A stretch of DNA of 64,000 bases. Source: an uncultured Cryomorphaceae bacterium. GTDB taxonomy: Bacteria; Bacteroidota; Bacteroidia; Flavobacteriales; Schleiferiaceae. The notes beneath the pieces are model-generated. The model was given only the letters and a program-made list of their open reading frames with translations. It did not search any database and was not told the DNA's origin. Shown here piece after piece: positions 9,145-17,973 of this stretch (its first letter is position 1; each line of letters begins with the position of its first letter). A program made the translations under genes and the position numbers. Location of the stretch: NCBI GenBank assembly GCA_902614915.1, contig CACMMX010000005.1, positions 1 through 64,000 on the forward strand, written 5' to 3'.

Positions 9145-10163
9145 TACAAAACGATTTATTTTTGCGCACCCTTCGTGGTGAATCTACCGAGCGTCCTCCA
9201 GTTTGGTTCATGCGGCAAGCAGGGCGCTACTTACCAGAATACATGCTGCTGAAAGAAAAGTATTCGTTCTTTAAACGTGTTCAAAATCCTGATCTCGCGA
9301 GAGAAATTACTGTAATGCCAATTGACCAATTGGGTATGGACGCAGCTATCCTTTTTTCAGATATCTTAGTCATCGCACAGAGTCTCGGTGTTAAGGTCGA
9401 TATGGTACCGAATAGAGGTCCGGTTCTTCAGACCGCGACCACTGAAAAGGAAGTAGCTTCTTTAAATGTTGAGAATACTGAAGAATTTTTCCGCTATGTC
9501 ACTCCAGCTATCCAGGCAGTAAAAGAAGGGCTATATAATCGAGTGCCACTGATTGGTTTTGCTGGCTCCCCTTGGACTCTACTTTGCTATATGGTTCAAG
9601 GACAAGGTTCTAAAGATTTTGGCGAAGCGAAAAGGTTCATCCTAAATGAACCTCAGCGCGCCAAAGTGATGCTCGAAAAAATCACGGAGGCCACTATAAG
9701 ATATTTACATATTCAGATTGATTCAGGATGTGATGCCCTCCAAATATTTGATAGTTGGGGTGGTATGCTTAGTCCTACGATGTTTGATGAATTCTCATTG
9801 CCTTATATGGAACGTATCACTAAAGCAGTAAAGGACAGAGTTCCAGTAATATTGTTTGCGAAAGGTGCTTGGTATGCTTTGGATAAACTAAATGCTGCAG
9901 GTGCTTCCGCTCTTGGTTTGAGCTGGACTACTTCTCCGGATTATGCTCGTGAGTTATGTGGCCCAGAAACAGTATTCCAAGGTAACCTTGATCCAACAGT
10001 ACTGTTGGCCTCACCAGATGTTGTTGCGAAGGCCACCAAAGAGATGATTGAGTCCTTCGGTGGTGGGAACCATATCGTCAACCTCGGTCACGGTATTTTA
10101 CCAACAACAAGTGTAGACAGCGCTAAAGCATTTGTCGATACTGCTAAATCATATTATTACTAA
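9141..10163 (+). CDS. hemE: uroporphyrinogen decarboxylase
   Basis: The enzyme removes four carboxyl groups from uroporphyrinogen III to give coproporphyrinogen III and needs no cofactor. The 340 residues carry the signature RPPVWFMRQAGRYLPEY near the N-terminus, the FSDILVI segment with the catalytic Asp, GFAGSPWTL, and the C-terminal GHGILPTT motif. Length is normal. The start overlaps the hemCD stop (ATGA), and its own stop shares one base with the hemF start (TAATG), so it is in the middle of a tightly coupled operon. Confidence 0.97.
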   Translation: MIQNDLFLRTLRGESTERPPVWFMRQAGRYLPEYMLLKEKYSFFKRVQNPDLAREITVMPIDQLGMDAAILFSDILVIAQSLGVKVDMVPNRGPVLQTATTEKEVASLNVENTEEFFRYVTPAIQAVKEGLYNRVPLIGFAGSPWTLLCYMVQGQGSKDFGEAKRFILNEPQRAKVMLEKITEATIRYLHIQIDSGCDALQIFDSWGGMLSPTMFDEFSLPYMERITKAVKDRVPVILFAKGAWYALDKLNAAGASALGLSWTTSPDYARELCGPETVFQGNLDPTVLLASPDVVAKATKEMIESFGGGNHIVNLGHGILPTTSVDSAKAFVDTAKSYYY

Positions 10164-11074
10164 TGGAATTTAGGCCAAAAAAGAGGTTTTTTACCTTTAT
10201 AAAAGGTTTACAGAACGAGATATGTACAGCTCTCGAAGCCTTTGAAGTAAAATCTAAATTTATTGAAGATTATTGGGAGCGTGAAGCGGGTGGCGAAGGA
10301 TGGTCGCGTGTTTTAACAGGGCAAATTTTCGAAAAGGCGGGAGTTAATGTAAGTGAGGTATATGGACCTGTGCCTGATGTTTTAAAAAGTACCATTCCCG
10401 AGAGCGCTAAAGACTTTTACGCAACAGGAATTAGCCTAGTAATACACCCAATGAATCCTATGATTCCCACCACTCATGCGAATTTTCGCTATTTCGAGGT
10501 TACAAATAAAAATGATGTTATAGTAGACCAATGGTTTGGGGGAGGAGCAGATTTATCCCCCTATTACCTATTCGACGAAGATGCCGAGCACTTTCACCAG
10601 ACTCTAAAGCAAGCCTGTGACAAACACCACGAGAACTTTTATACCGAATTTAAGCCGTGGTGTGATCGCTATTTCTTCAATAGCCATCGTAATGAGTATC
10701 GGGGTATAGGAGGAGTCTTCTACGATCATTTACGCCCCGACGATAAATTACCTGGACCTGAGTTAGAGATATTTCAGAGAGAAATCGCCTCAAGCTTTAT
10801 TAAAGCGTACATTCCCATCGTAGAAAATCGCCGGTTCCTTAATTACAGCGCTGCTGAAAAAAAGTGGCAAGAAATTCGCAGAGGACGCTATGTTGAGTTT
10901 AATCTCCTTCACGATAGAGGCACTTTATTTGGTTTAAAAACAGGCGGTCGGATCGAAAGTATTTTTATGTCGCTGCCCCCTACTGTGCGCTGGGAATACA
11001 ACCACGAGCCTGAAGAGGGTACCGCTGAGGCTAATCTCATTCAAGTATTGACAAAACCAAAAAAATGGGCTTAA
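10163..11074 (+). CDS. hemF: oxygen-dependent coproporphyrinogen-III oxidase
   Basis: HemF converts coproporphyrinogen III to protoporphyrinogen IX with molecular oxygen, so the locus is built for aerobic heme synthesis. The 303-residue protein contains the strongly conserved NPMIPTTHANFRYFEV, WFGGGADLSPYY, HRNEYRGIGGVFYDHL and YVEFNLLHDRGTLFGL blocks and ends with a normal PPTVRWEYNHEPEEGT segment. It overlaps hemE by one base and is followed two bases later by the preferred hemB start. No radical-SAM hemN or hemZ is in the window. Confidence 0.97.
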   Translation: MEFRPKKRFFTFIKGLQNEICTALEAFEVKSKFIEDYWEREAGGEGWSRVLTGQIFEKAGVNVSEVYGPVPDVLKSTIPESAKDFYATGISLVIHPMNPMIPTTHANFRYFEVTNKNDVIVDQWFGGGADLSPYYLFDEDAEHFHQTLKQACDKHHENFYTEFKPWCDRYFFNSHRNEYRGIGGVFYDHLRPDDKLPGPELEIFQREIASSFIKAYIPIVENRRFLNYSAAEKKWQEIRRGRYVEFNLLHDRGTLFGLKTGGRIESIFMSLPPTVRWEYNHEPEEGTAEANLIQVLTKPKKWA

Positions 11075-11076
11075 TT

Positions 11077-12078
11077 ATGGCATTTCCAAATAACAGAAAA
11101 CGTATTAACCGAGCGAGCAGAAACGTACGCAATTTAGTAGCCGAAACGATTTTACATCCACACGATTTCATCGCTCCTCTTTTTATCGAAAGCGGCGCAA
11201 ATATTAAAAGTGAAATCCCATCAATGCCAGGATATTTCCGTTATTCGCTAGATTTTGTTTTGGATGAGATTCAAGAGTTAGTTGATGTAGGTATCCAAAG
11301 TGTTTTACTGTTTACTAAAGAGTCAGATGATAAAAAGGATAATACCGGTGAACATGCTTCCGACCCGAGCGGACTCATGCAACAATCTATTCGAGCCATC
11401 AAAGCACAGTTTCCTCAGCTTGTAGTAATGACTGATATTGCCCTCGACCCTTATTCAATATACGGTCACGATGGAATCGTCGATATAGAAAAAGGCGAAA
11501 TAATAAATGACGCGACAATAAGTGCCCTAGTTAAAATGGCCCTAAGTCATGTTAAATCAGGTGCCGATTGGGTTGCCCCATCAGATATGATGGACGGTCG
11601 AATTGGCGCTATACGAGAGGCATTTAATACTAACGGGTTTAAAGATAAAGGGATACTTGCCTATAGCGCTAAATATGCCTCAGCCTTATATGGCCCCTTC
11701 CGTGACGCTCTTGATAGTGCTCCCGGATTTGGAGATAAAAAATCCTATCAAATGGATCCGCGTAACCGTAAAGAAGGCATTGACGAAGCTAATCTTGACG
11801 AAGCTGAAGGTGCCGATATGCTAATGGTAAAACCCGGCAGTTATTATCTTGACCTGGTTAGTGATTTATCTAAATCTTCCAACTTACCTATAGCTGTGTA
11901 TCAAGTATCCGGAGAATACGCTATGATAAAAGCCGCCTCAGAGAAAGGCTGGCTGAATGAAAACGAGATCATGAAGGAAAGCCTAATAGCTTTTAAACGG
12001 GCAGGTGCTAAAGTCATACTTACCTATTTCGCAAAAGAGATTTGTAAGCACCTTATTAACAACTATCCAAATAGCTAA
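11077..12078 (+). CDS. hemB: delta-aminolevulinic acid dehydratase (porphobilinogen synthase)
   Basis: HemB joins two 5-aminolevulinate molecules into porphobilinogen. With the start at 11077 (two bases after hemF) the protein has 333 residues; an alternative ATG at 11065 would overlap hemF by 10 bases and add four residues. Active-site lysines are K199 (YSAKYAS) and K252 (MVKPGSYY). The metal site reads TDIALDPYSIYGHDG: the three zinc-binding cysteines of the E. coli type are replaced by Ala122, Asp124 and Asp132. This is the aspartate-rich, Mg2+-dependent variant known in the family. It lies between hemF and hemL with tight spacing. Confidence 0.96.
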   Translation: MAFPNNRKRINRASRNVRNLVAETILHPHDFIAPLFIESGANIKSEIPSMPGYFRYSLDFVLDEIQELVDVGIQSVLLFTKESDDKKDNTGEHASDPSGLMQQSIRAIKAQFPQLVVMTDIALDPYSIYGHDGIVDIEKGEIINDATISALVKMALSHVKSGADWVAPSDMMDGRIGAIREAFNTNGFKDKGILAYSAKYASALYGPFRDALDSAPGFGDKKSYQMDPRNRKEGIDEANLDEAEGADMLMVKPGSYYLDLVSDLSKSSNLPIAVYQVSGEYAMIKAASEKGWLNENEIMKESLIAFKRAGAKVILTYFAKEICKHLINNYPNS

Positions 12079-12080
12079 CA

Positions 12081-13352
12081 ATGTATTCTCAAAGCCAACT
12101 TCTTTTTGAACGTTCAAAGTGTATTATACCAGGCGGAGTAAATTCTCCGGTGCGCGCCTTTGGCAGCGTCGGTGGTTCGCCTATTTTCATTCAAAACGCT
12201 GAGGGTAGTAGACTTTTTGATGTGGATGGACGTGATTATGTAGACTTTATCAACTCTTGGGGCCCTATGATCCTCGGACATCAATTTAAACCAGTCATTG
12301 AAGCAGTTCAAACACAACTTACAAGTGGTGTTAGTTACGGTTGTCCTACTGAGGCAGAGCATACCATGGCTTCACTAATTACGGAAATGGTTCCTTGGGT
12401 AGATAAAGTTCGTCTTACCTCCTCAGGAACTGAAGCTTGCATGAGTGCACTTCGTGTTGCACGAGGATATACAGGCAAAAACAAATTCATAAAATTCGCT
12501 GGCAATTATCATGGTCACGCCGATCCGTTTTTGGTAAAGGCTGGTTCGGGCCTGCTAAGCTTTGCAGTTCCAGGAAGTGCAGGCGTGCCTGAGGGTGCGA
12601 CCCAAGATACCCTCATTGCAGAATATAATGATATTGACAGTGTACAAATGCATTTTGAGCGAGAGGGCGACAATATTGCCGCTATTATCGTCGAGCCAGT
12701 GGCGGGTAATATGGGCTGTATTCCACCTCAAAATGGATTTCTAGAAGGCTTACGCGCTCTTTGTGATCAATACGACGCTGTGCTCATTTTTGATGAGGTC
12801 ATGACCGGTTTTCGTTTAGCTCTTGGCGGTGCGGCAGATCGCTTTAATATTAAGCCGGATATGGTCACTTTTGGAAAAGTTATCGGCGGAGGAATGCCTG
12901 TAGGAGCATTTGGAGGCAAAGTGGAAATAATGAATGTTCTTGCGCCAAACGGACCCGTCTATCAGGCGGGAACACTGAGTGGTAATCCAATTGCTACAGC
13001 AAGCGGAATTGCTACGTTGACGTACCTGAAAAACAACATAGAGGTCTATGAAAAAGTTGAATTAACAACGGCTAAAATAGAAGGTTTACTCGAAGCACGC
13101 TTTGAAGGAGAAGACGTCTGTATCAATAGATTAGGTAGTATGATTAGCATACACTTTGGCATAAGATGCGTTTCCAATTACACCGAAGCCACCAACGCAG
13201 ATAATGACAGATTTAATTCTTTATTTCATCATCTATTAGAATCAGGAATTTATTTGCCCCCAAGTGCCTATGAAAGTTGGTTCATCTCGCAAGCAATTGA
13301 CGATGAAGACTTGTTTAGGCTAGAAAAAGCAATTCAAAGTTTTGAGAACTAG
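12081..13352 (+). CDS. hemL: glutamate-1-semialdehyde 2,1-aminomutase
   Basis: HemL is a PLP enzyme that isomerises glutamate-1-semialdehyde to 5-aminolevulinate. The 423 residues include the N-terminal PGGVNSPVRAF block, SSGTEACMSALR for phosphate binding, FDEVMTGFR, and the PLP-binding lysine K266 in TFGKVIGGGMPVGAFGG. Length and motif order are normal. It is the last gene of the rightward heme operon, two bases after hemB. With hemA it completes the C5 route, so no glycine-dependent ALA synthase is needed. Confidence 0.97.
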   Translation: MYSQSQLLFERSKCIIPGGVNSPVRAFGSVGGSPIFIQNAEGSRLFDVDGRDYVDFINSWGPMILGHQFKPVIEAVQTQLTSGVSYGCPTEAEHTMASLITEMVPWVDKVRLTSSGTEACMSALRVARGYTGKNKFIKFAGNYHGHADPFLVKAGSGLLSFAVPGSAGVPEGATQDTLIAEYNDIDSVQMHFEREGDNIAAIIVEPVAGNMGCIPPQNGFLEGLRALCDQYDAVLIFDEVMTGFRLALGGAADRFNIKPDMVTFGKVIGGGMPVGAFGGKVEIMNVLAPNGPVYQAGTLSGNPIATASGIATLTYLKNNIEVYEKVELTTAKIEGLLEARFEGEDVCINRLGSMISIHFGIRCVSNYTEATNADNDRFNSLFHHLLESGIYLPPSAYESWFISQAIDDEDLFRLEKAIQSFEN

Positions 13353-13385
13353 GGGATTGAAGAAATGGTTTAAGGCCTAAACGCT

Positions 13386-14579
13386 TTAATGCCGTATTAT
13401 GACTTTTAACGCCTTTATCATTCCCGCGTCAGAGAAGAATTGAAGGAAATATACACCATCAACTACAGAACTCACATCAATTTTATTTGAGGTTTCGGTG
13501 GCCGTGGAGGTAATCGATTGCCCTATGGAGTTTACCAATACAACTTCGGTTATGGCTTCATTATATTCCCAAGAAATGGTATTACTGGCCGGGTTAGGAA
13601 AGAAGCTGATTTCTTTTATTTGTTCTTTTTCAACTTCAAGAGTAGCCGCTGAAATATCAAAGCTTACAAGGTCATTAGGATAAGTACCAGTGAAACGATT
13701 AACACCTCCTAGAAAGAATATTTGATTATTAATCACAAAACTTCCTGGGGCCCACCTACTTTTGCCCGGATGCGGTGGAAATTGAAGCCAAGAATCGTTG
13801 GCTGGATTGTAGCGCCACATTTCACCTGTATCCATATAGCTGTGGTCATCTCCATCTCCACTCAAAATGAACCCGTAACCGTCGTGATTAAATTGAGTCC
13901 CAGCAACTCTGCCTTCTCCGGGAAACTGATTCATTGGCGTCCATGTATTCAGCGCAGTATCCAATTGGTACCAATCTTTGAAAATAATATTTCCGCTGTG
14001 TCCCATTCCTGCAAATATTTTACCACCTGCATTGAACATATAAGGGTGGTGCCTAGCTGGACCAGGTAAATTTGCCATCTGGGACCATGTATTGTCTGTA
14101 ATACTATAAACCCACCAATCTCTCTTATCACTAAATTGGTCATTTCCTAGGCCAACATAAATTCGATTTCCACTTGATATCATTGCAGGATGTCTTCTAC
14201 TCGAGCATCCGCAACTTGCAAGTTGAGTGTAGGTTCCACTGATGGGGTCAAAACTCCAAAAGTCTTTCAGATAAGAAGTGTTGGTGGCTCCGAATCCAAA
14301 ATAAGCTTTACCATTTAAAGTAGTTCCAATTCCGAAGCTGCGAGCTACGCCGGGAAATCTACTTAATGTATTCCAAGTATTGGTATTCGGGTCGTATTCA
14401 TAAACATCGTCTGTTGGCTGGCCTGAGGGGTTAGTACCCGAAATTGAATATCCTTTTCCGTTTAATGCAAATGTTATGGGATGATGTTTCCCTTGTGGTA
14501 CATCGGCTTTAGATACCCATGACTGCGCAGAGGATGATGTAGAAAAGAATATGAGAGTTATTAATAAGTACTTAATCAT
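13386..14579 (-). CDS. secreted kelch beta-propeller protein with T9SS sorting domain
   Basis: The 397-residue protein starts with a signal peptide (YLLITLIFFSTSSSAQS). About six kelch-type blades follow, each with a pattern such as YDPNTNTWNTLSRFPG or YNPANDSWLQFPPHPG and intervening Gly-Gly turns. From about residue 325 there is a type A T9SS C-terminal domain, beginning SFFPNPASNTISW and ending LKVIIRH, which directs export and surface attachment or release. Kelch propellers usually bind protein or carbohydrate; no oxidase residues are recognisable and no ligand can be assigned. It is convergent with hemL, and a 12-bp palindrome (ATTTGCGCAAAT, 14589-14600) lies just upstream of its start. 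Confidence 0.88.
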   Translation of the reverse strand: MIKYLLITLIFFSTSSSAQSWVSKADVPQGKHHPITFALNGKGYSISGTNPSGQPTDDVYEYDPNTNTWNTLSRFPGVARSFGIGTTLNGKAYFGFGATNTSYLKDFWSFDPISGTYTQLASCGCSSRRHPAMISSGNRIYVGLGNDQFSDKRDWWVYSITDNTWSQMANLPGPARHHPYMFNAGGKIFAGMGHSGNIIFKDWYQLDTALNTWTPMNQFPGEGRVAGTQFNHDGYGFILSGDGDDHSYMDTGEMWRYNPANDSWLQFPPHPGKSRWAPGSFVINNQIFFLGGVNRFTGTYPNDLVSFDISAATLEVEKEQIKEISFFPNPASNTISWEYNEAITEVVLVNSIGQSITSTATETSNKIDVSSVVDGVYFLQFFSDAGMIKALKVIIRH

Positions 14580-14830
14580 TCGAAAATTATTTGCGCAAAT
14601 GGTAATAGGTTAAATTCAAGTTATGCGTAATGGAAATTAGTAAAAATATTTATTCATGATGATGTTATAACTTCAGTTTACCTCAAATGTTCAGTTTTAA
14701 GTTATTGAGCGAAGTGATTGAGGATCCTATTCAAAAATAGAATCTGTGCAACAGGATTAAATGAAGAATTTAGCTTTTGAACAGTTTACATGGCATGAAC
14801 ATTGGTATCATAGAGAAAAAACCTTAGACT

Positions 14831-15181
14831 ATGCAAAAGTATCTTTTCATTCCCCTGATTTTAATGCTTGTCTCGTGTGAAAAAGAATGGACTACTAATT
14901 TATTTTTTTATGATGAGACTGGCTGCTCAGACGCTTGGTGGAAAGACGCTCCCCAAATTGATACACTCACTCCACAAATTTATGAAGAAAGGGTTACTAA
15001 CTATTTGGAAAACAAAAGTATAGAGGTGTTCTCTTTTGAAATCACCTACGATTCTACCGTGGTTGAATTATGCTTCGCTTGCCATTGTAAAACAGGCGTT
15101 GTTCTTGAATTAGAGGTGGAGTCTGGTAAAAGACGAAAAATGCGTCAATTGGGTTTTTTATCAATGATTGTAGATTTCTAA
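14831..15181 (+). CDS. small lipoprotein of unknown function with a CxxCxC motif
   Basis: The 116-residue product has a lipoprotein signal (FIPLILMLVSC, lipobox Cys16), so it should be anchored in a membrane facing the periplasm or the surface. The mature part is short and acidic near the start. It carries a C-F-A-C-H-C motif near residue 80 that could bind a metal or form disulfides. I recognise no family. It stands alone, divergent from the kelch gene across a 251-base gap in which I see no other gene, and a bidirectional hairpin follows it. Confidence 0.75.
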   Translation: MQKYLFIPLILMLVSCEKEWTTNLFFYDETGCSDAWWKDAPQIDTLTPQIYEERVTNYLENKSIEVFSFEITYDSTVVELCFACHCKTGVVLELEVESGKRRKMRQLGFLSMIVDF

Positions 15182-15186
15182 AATTC

Positions 15187-15222
15187 AAAAAACCTTGATT
15201 CACAAATAATCTAGGCTTTTTT
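15187..15222. terminator. bidirectional rho-independent terminator
   Basis: An A6-rich 5' arm (AAAAAACCTTGATT) pairs with AATCTAGGCTTTTTT across a CACAAAT loop, with one mismatch and one bulge. A and T tracts lie on the two sides, so it can serve both the upstream plus-strand lipoprotein gene and the convergent GH16 gene. Confidence 0.75.
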
Positions 15223-15240
15223 GATAATAGTATTACTTCC

Positions 15241-16308
15241 TTATTTCTTTATAAACTTTTCTTCAGCAAAAATGCCCGTTTCTCGATTTAGTGTTCGACA
15301 AAAGTAAATGCCTGAAGAAAGCGTAGATATATCTATATCAGTTTGGCCAAGACCCAATGTCTTTTCTATGACAGCTGTTCCTTTTACATCGTAAACAATG
15401 AAATTTGCATTTCTCCATGGTTGTTCTACGGTAATCCTTTCTTTAGCAGGACTTGGATAGATGGTGATGGAGTTGTATTCTAATTCGTCTTGATTTAAAG
15501 TGCTACTCTGATACACGCGTACATAATCCAAGATCATTGGACTTGATGTAAAGTTCACGTCAATACTGGATTGGATGGCAATATTCAATAGTAGGTATTG
15601 TGGATTATCAAACGGCCAAGTGAAGCTGGTTCTATCCACAGGTTCATAGGTGTAATGGACAATGCTATCCACACTGAACACCATTTTAGTTGGTGTCCAT
15701 TCCACGGCATAAGTATGAAAAGATGCGCTAACTCCCGGTATGGTGCGCCCGCCAACATTTATAGTATTCCCAAAACTAGATAAGGTATGCAGAGCGCTGC
15801 TCACATAATCTTGATTATTTCCCCAATGTTCCATAATGTCAACCTCTCCACAAGCCGGCCAATATTGATTGGCATACCCTTGCGTATCCCACCAAGCACC
15901 AATCTCATGAATGTTTTGACCTAACATCCAGATGGCAGGCCAAGTGCCCGCTCCCGTGGGTAACTGGGCACGTGCTTCAACTCGTCCATAAGTAAACGCA
16001 AACTTTGAATTTAAACGGGCAGAGGTATAGTCCTTGGTAACGTTTTGGTCTGTAAAAGTTTCTTTTCGAGCGGTTAGGTATAAATAACCATTTTCACAAT
16101 ACGAGTTGGTATCACGATTTGTGTAATGCTGAATTTCTCCATTCCACCAACTTTGTCCATTATTGGGCAATAGGGTTTGATGCCACCATTTGGAGCTGTC
16201 CAAACTTCCGTCTACGTTGAATTCATCCGCCCATACCAATGAATCAAAAACTTGAGAAGTCGCCAATAAACAGAAGAAACTAAAAAGTAATGCTAAAGGG
16301 GTTTTCAT
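15241..16308 (-). CDS. secreted GH16 beta-glucanase (laminarinase-type) with T9SS sorting domain
   Basis: The 355-residue enzyme has a signal peptide (TPLALLFSFFCLLATSQ), a GH16 jelly-roll domain at about 20-265 and a T9SS type A domain from about 275 (ITIYPSPAKERITVEQ) to the end. The catalytic motif reads GEVDIMEHWG, the E-x-D-x-x-E arrangement with the nucleophile and acid/base glutamates near residues 153-158. Sequence around it (QLPTGAGTWPAIWMLG) fits family 16 enzymes that cut beta-1,3 or mixed-linked glucans. Laminarin as substrate is inferred from the neighbouring GH17, GH30 and phosphorylase genes. It faces the same direction as the SGNH protein gene upstream, with a 48-base gap. Confidence 0.92.
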   Translation of the reverse strand: MKTPLALLFSFFCLLATSQVFDSLVWADEFNVDGSLDSSKWWHQTLLPNNGQSWWNGEIQHYTNRDTNSYCENGYLYLTARKETFTDQNVTKDYTSARLNSKFAFTYGRVEARAQLPTGAGTWPAIWMLGQNIHEIGAWWDTQGYANQYWPACGEVDIMEHWGNNQDYVSSALHTLSSFGNTINVGGRTIPGVSASFHTYAVEWTPTKMVFSVDSIVHYTYEPVDRTSFTWPFDNPQYLLLNIAIQSSIDVNFTSSPMILDYVRVYQSSTLNQDELEYNSITIYPSPAKERITVEQPWRNANFIVYDVKGTAVIEKTLGLGQTDIDISTLSSGIYFCRTLNRETGIFAEEKFIKK

Positions 16309-16356
16309 TGAATAAATTAATTTTATGGATTTACAACAGGTATAGCGAAACTGAAA

Positions 16357-17973
16357 TTAATGATTATTAGGTCCTTTAATTCCTGCATTAACGTATATCT
16401 CTATGAAATTCTCTTTTGGAGTTATTGGACATGAATATCCGTCTGTATAGGCACAATAAGGATTATAGGCATAATTGAAATCTAGTACTATGGTGTTACC
16501 TTCGGGCTTGGTGATATCCATGAAACGGCCCGTGCCGTAGGTGCTCACTCCCGTAGTTTTGTCCATGAAAGGAAGGAAGAGGTGGTCCTGATAGTCTTCC
16601 ATAGCCATCAATTGCTTGCTTTGGTAAAGGAACAATTCTAAGGTTTGACCGCGCAGCTCGAAGGAGGTCTTTGCATAACGGCGGTATTCTCGACTCACTC
16701 CTGAACTGGTGGCCATATCAAACCACGGTTCATTTTCGAGCACATGAATCTGCGCCTCAACTGCTAACTCCGGATTGTAGCGAAAGAATTCATGTCCGTT
16801 GAAAGCGGCGCGCTCCTTAGGCCTTAGAGGGCTAGTGGTTGAATCTCTATAAAAATGGTCCAATGCTTTTTGGAACTTCAATACCTCAACACGTTCAGGC
16901 GTTGCTAATGGCACAAGGTCACTAACCACTTCATTAGGTACCTCAAAGCTTAAGCTGTAGTGGTAGATTTTGAGGCCTTCTTTTGTTGCGCGTACAACAC
17001 CAACGCCTCTGCATTTGCCCATATGGGGTGAATCTAGACGCTCGTTGAACCATAAGGTGTTTCCCTTTCTGTACCAATGACGATCAAATGCTTCAAAGGT
17101 CCAAGCGCTTTCTCTTCGAAAATAAGGTGCTGCCCAAACGCTAAACTCCCCGGCAGTCCAGTATTCACTGCCGTCGGTGCCTTGGAAGATACTTTCATTA
17201 TTACAAAAGGCTCCGAAATAAGCTGCCGAATCTGCTTTAGCTGCTGCTTGGTGCCAGTTGTCGATGAACTCATTGAGTAATCGATCTTCTACGTATGAAT
17301 CACGAATTTCTTCAGCCATATGAAGGCCTAAGAGATGATTACCTTTATCGTTCAAGTGTAGTTTATCGAAAAAAAACAGCGCTGAATCGACTTGTCCATT
17401 GTTGTCGGTAAGCCATGGCCAGCAGTCCATGAAGTGGTAGTTATATCCATCGGCTAATTCTTCGAGAAGACTGTTCACGGCCTTGTATTTAGCAAGGTGG
17501 TTCCAACGCGCAGGAGAAGGTTTTGGTGAAAGTAGAAACACGCGAAGCTCTGGGTGGGTTTGCTGGATCCAATTCAAAAGTTGTCGAGCATCCAAAATAA
17601 TATTGAATATTTTTCTTTGGCCGCCATCTTCCTCTAAATGAACGATATCATTATCTCCTTCATAAATAACTAGGATATCTGGTTCGGTCGCAGAAATGAG
17701 TTGCTCTTTGTAGCGGTATAAATCATCATAACAAGAGCCTCCGATGCCAGCATTGACAACCTCGTATTCCGGGAAGCTTTCAGCAATGTTATTCCACAAC
17801 CTAAACGTCGAACTTCCAGCAAATACAATTCGATTTTGGCTGTGAGGTAACTGATTCGCTGTCGAGATAATTTTTTGTACTTGTTCATCATAATTGGCTC
17901 CGCATTGGGCGCTACTAGAAAATGAAAAGAGCCCTAAAAGACCTATAATGAACAGTGAATTTCTTCTGTACAT
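16357..17973 (-). CDS. secreted SGNH hydrolase / SnoaL-like / DUF1684 three-domain protein
   Basis: The 538-residue protein has a signal peptide (FIIGLLGLFSFSSSAQ) and three separate domains. Residues about 25-230 are a GDSL/SGNH esterase fold with all blocks present: FAGSSTF (Ser), NAGIGGS (Gly), EGDNDI (Asn) and DKLHLNDKG (Asp-His). Residues about 231-355 match the SnoaL_3/NTF2-like family (DNWHQAAAKADSAAYF, GKCRGVGVV, LKIYHYSLSFEVPNE). Residues about 368-535 match DUF1684 (TYGTGRFMDI, then LDFNYAYNPYCAY and SCPITPKEN). I know these families as separate proteins, so the combination is unusual. A deacetylase or esterase role on glycans is plausible; the roles of the other two domains are unknown. 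Confidence 0.85.
   Translation of the reverse strand: MYRRNSLFIIGLLGLFSFSSSAQCGANYDEQVQKIISTANQLPHSQNRIVFAGSSTFRLWNNIAESFPEYEVVNAGIGGSCYDDLYRYKEQLISATEPDILVIYEGDNDIVHLEEDGGQRKIFNIILDARQLLNWIQQTHPELRVFLLSPKPSPARWNHLAKYKAVNSLLEELADGYNYHFMDCWPWLTDNNGQVDSALFFFDKLHLNDKGNHLLGLHMAEEIRDSYVEDRLLNEFIDNWHQAAAKADSAAYFGAFCNNESIFQGTDGSEYWTAGEFSVWAAPYFRRESAWTFEAFDRHWYRKGNTLWFNERLDSPHMGKCRGVGVVRATKEGLKIYHYSLSFEVPNEVVSDLVPLATPERVEVLKFQKALDHFYRDSTTSPLRPKERAAFNGHEFFRYNPELAVEAQIHVLENEPWFDMATSSGVSREYRRYAKTSFELRGQTLELFLYQSKQLMAMEDYQDHLFLPFMDKTTGVSTYGTGRFMDITKPEGNTIVLDFNYAYNPYCAYTDGYSCPITPKENFIEIYVNAGIKGPNNH

Noticed and set aside
13353-13385. Possible terminator between hemL and the kelch gene
   Set aside because: Only a five-base stem (GTTTA with TAAAC) and no T tract.
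13722-14069. 115-codon plus-strand ORF inside the kelch gene
   Set aside because: The kelch frame shows repeated blades and a sorting domain; the opposite frame shows nothing recognisable.
14761-14880. 39-codon plus-strand ORF overlapping the small lipoprotein start
   Set aside because: It overlaps the lipoprotein gene out of frame and lacks a ribosome site or any recognisable pattern.
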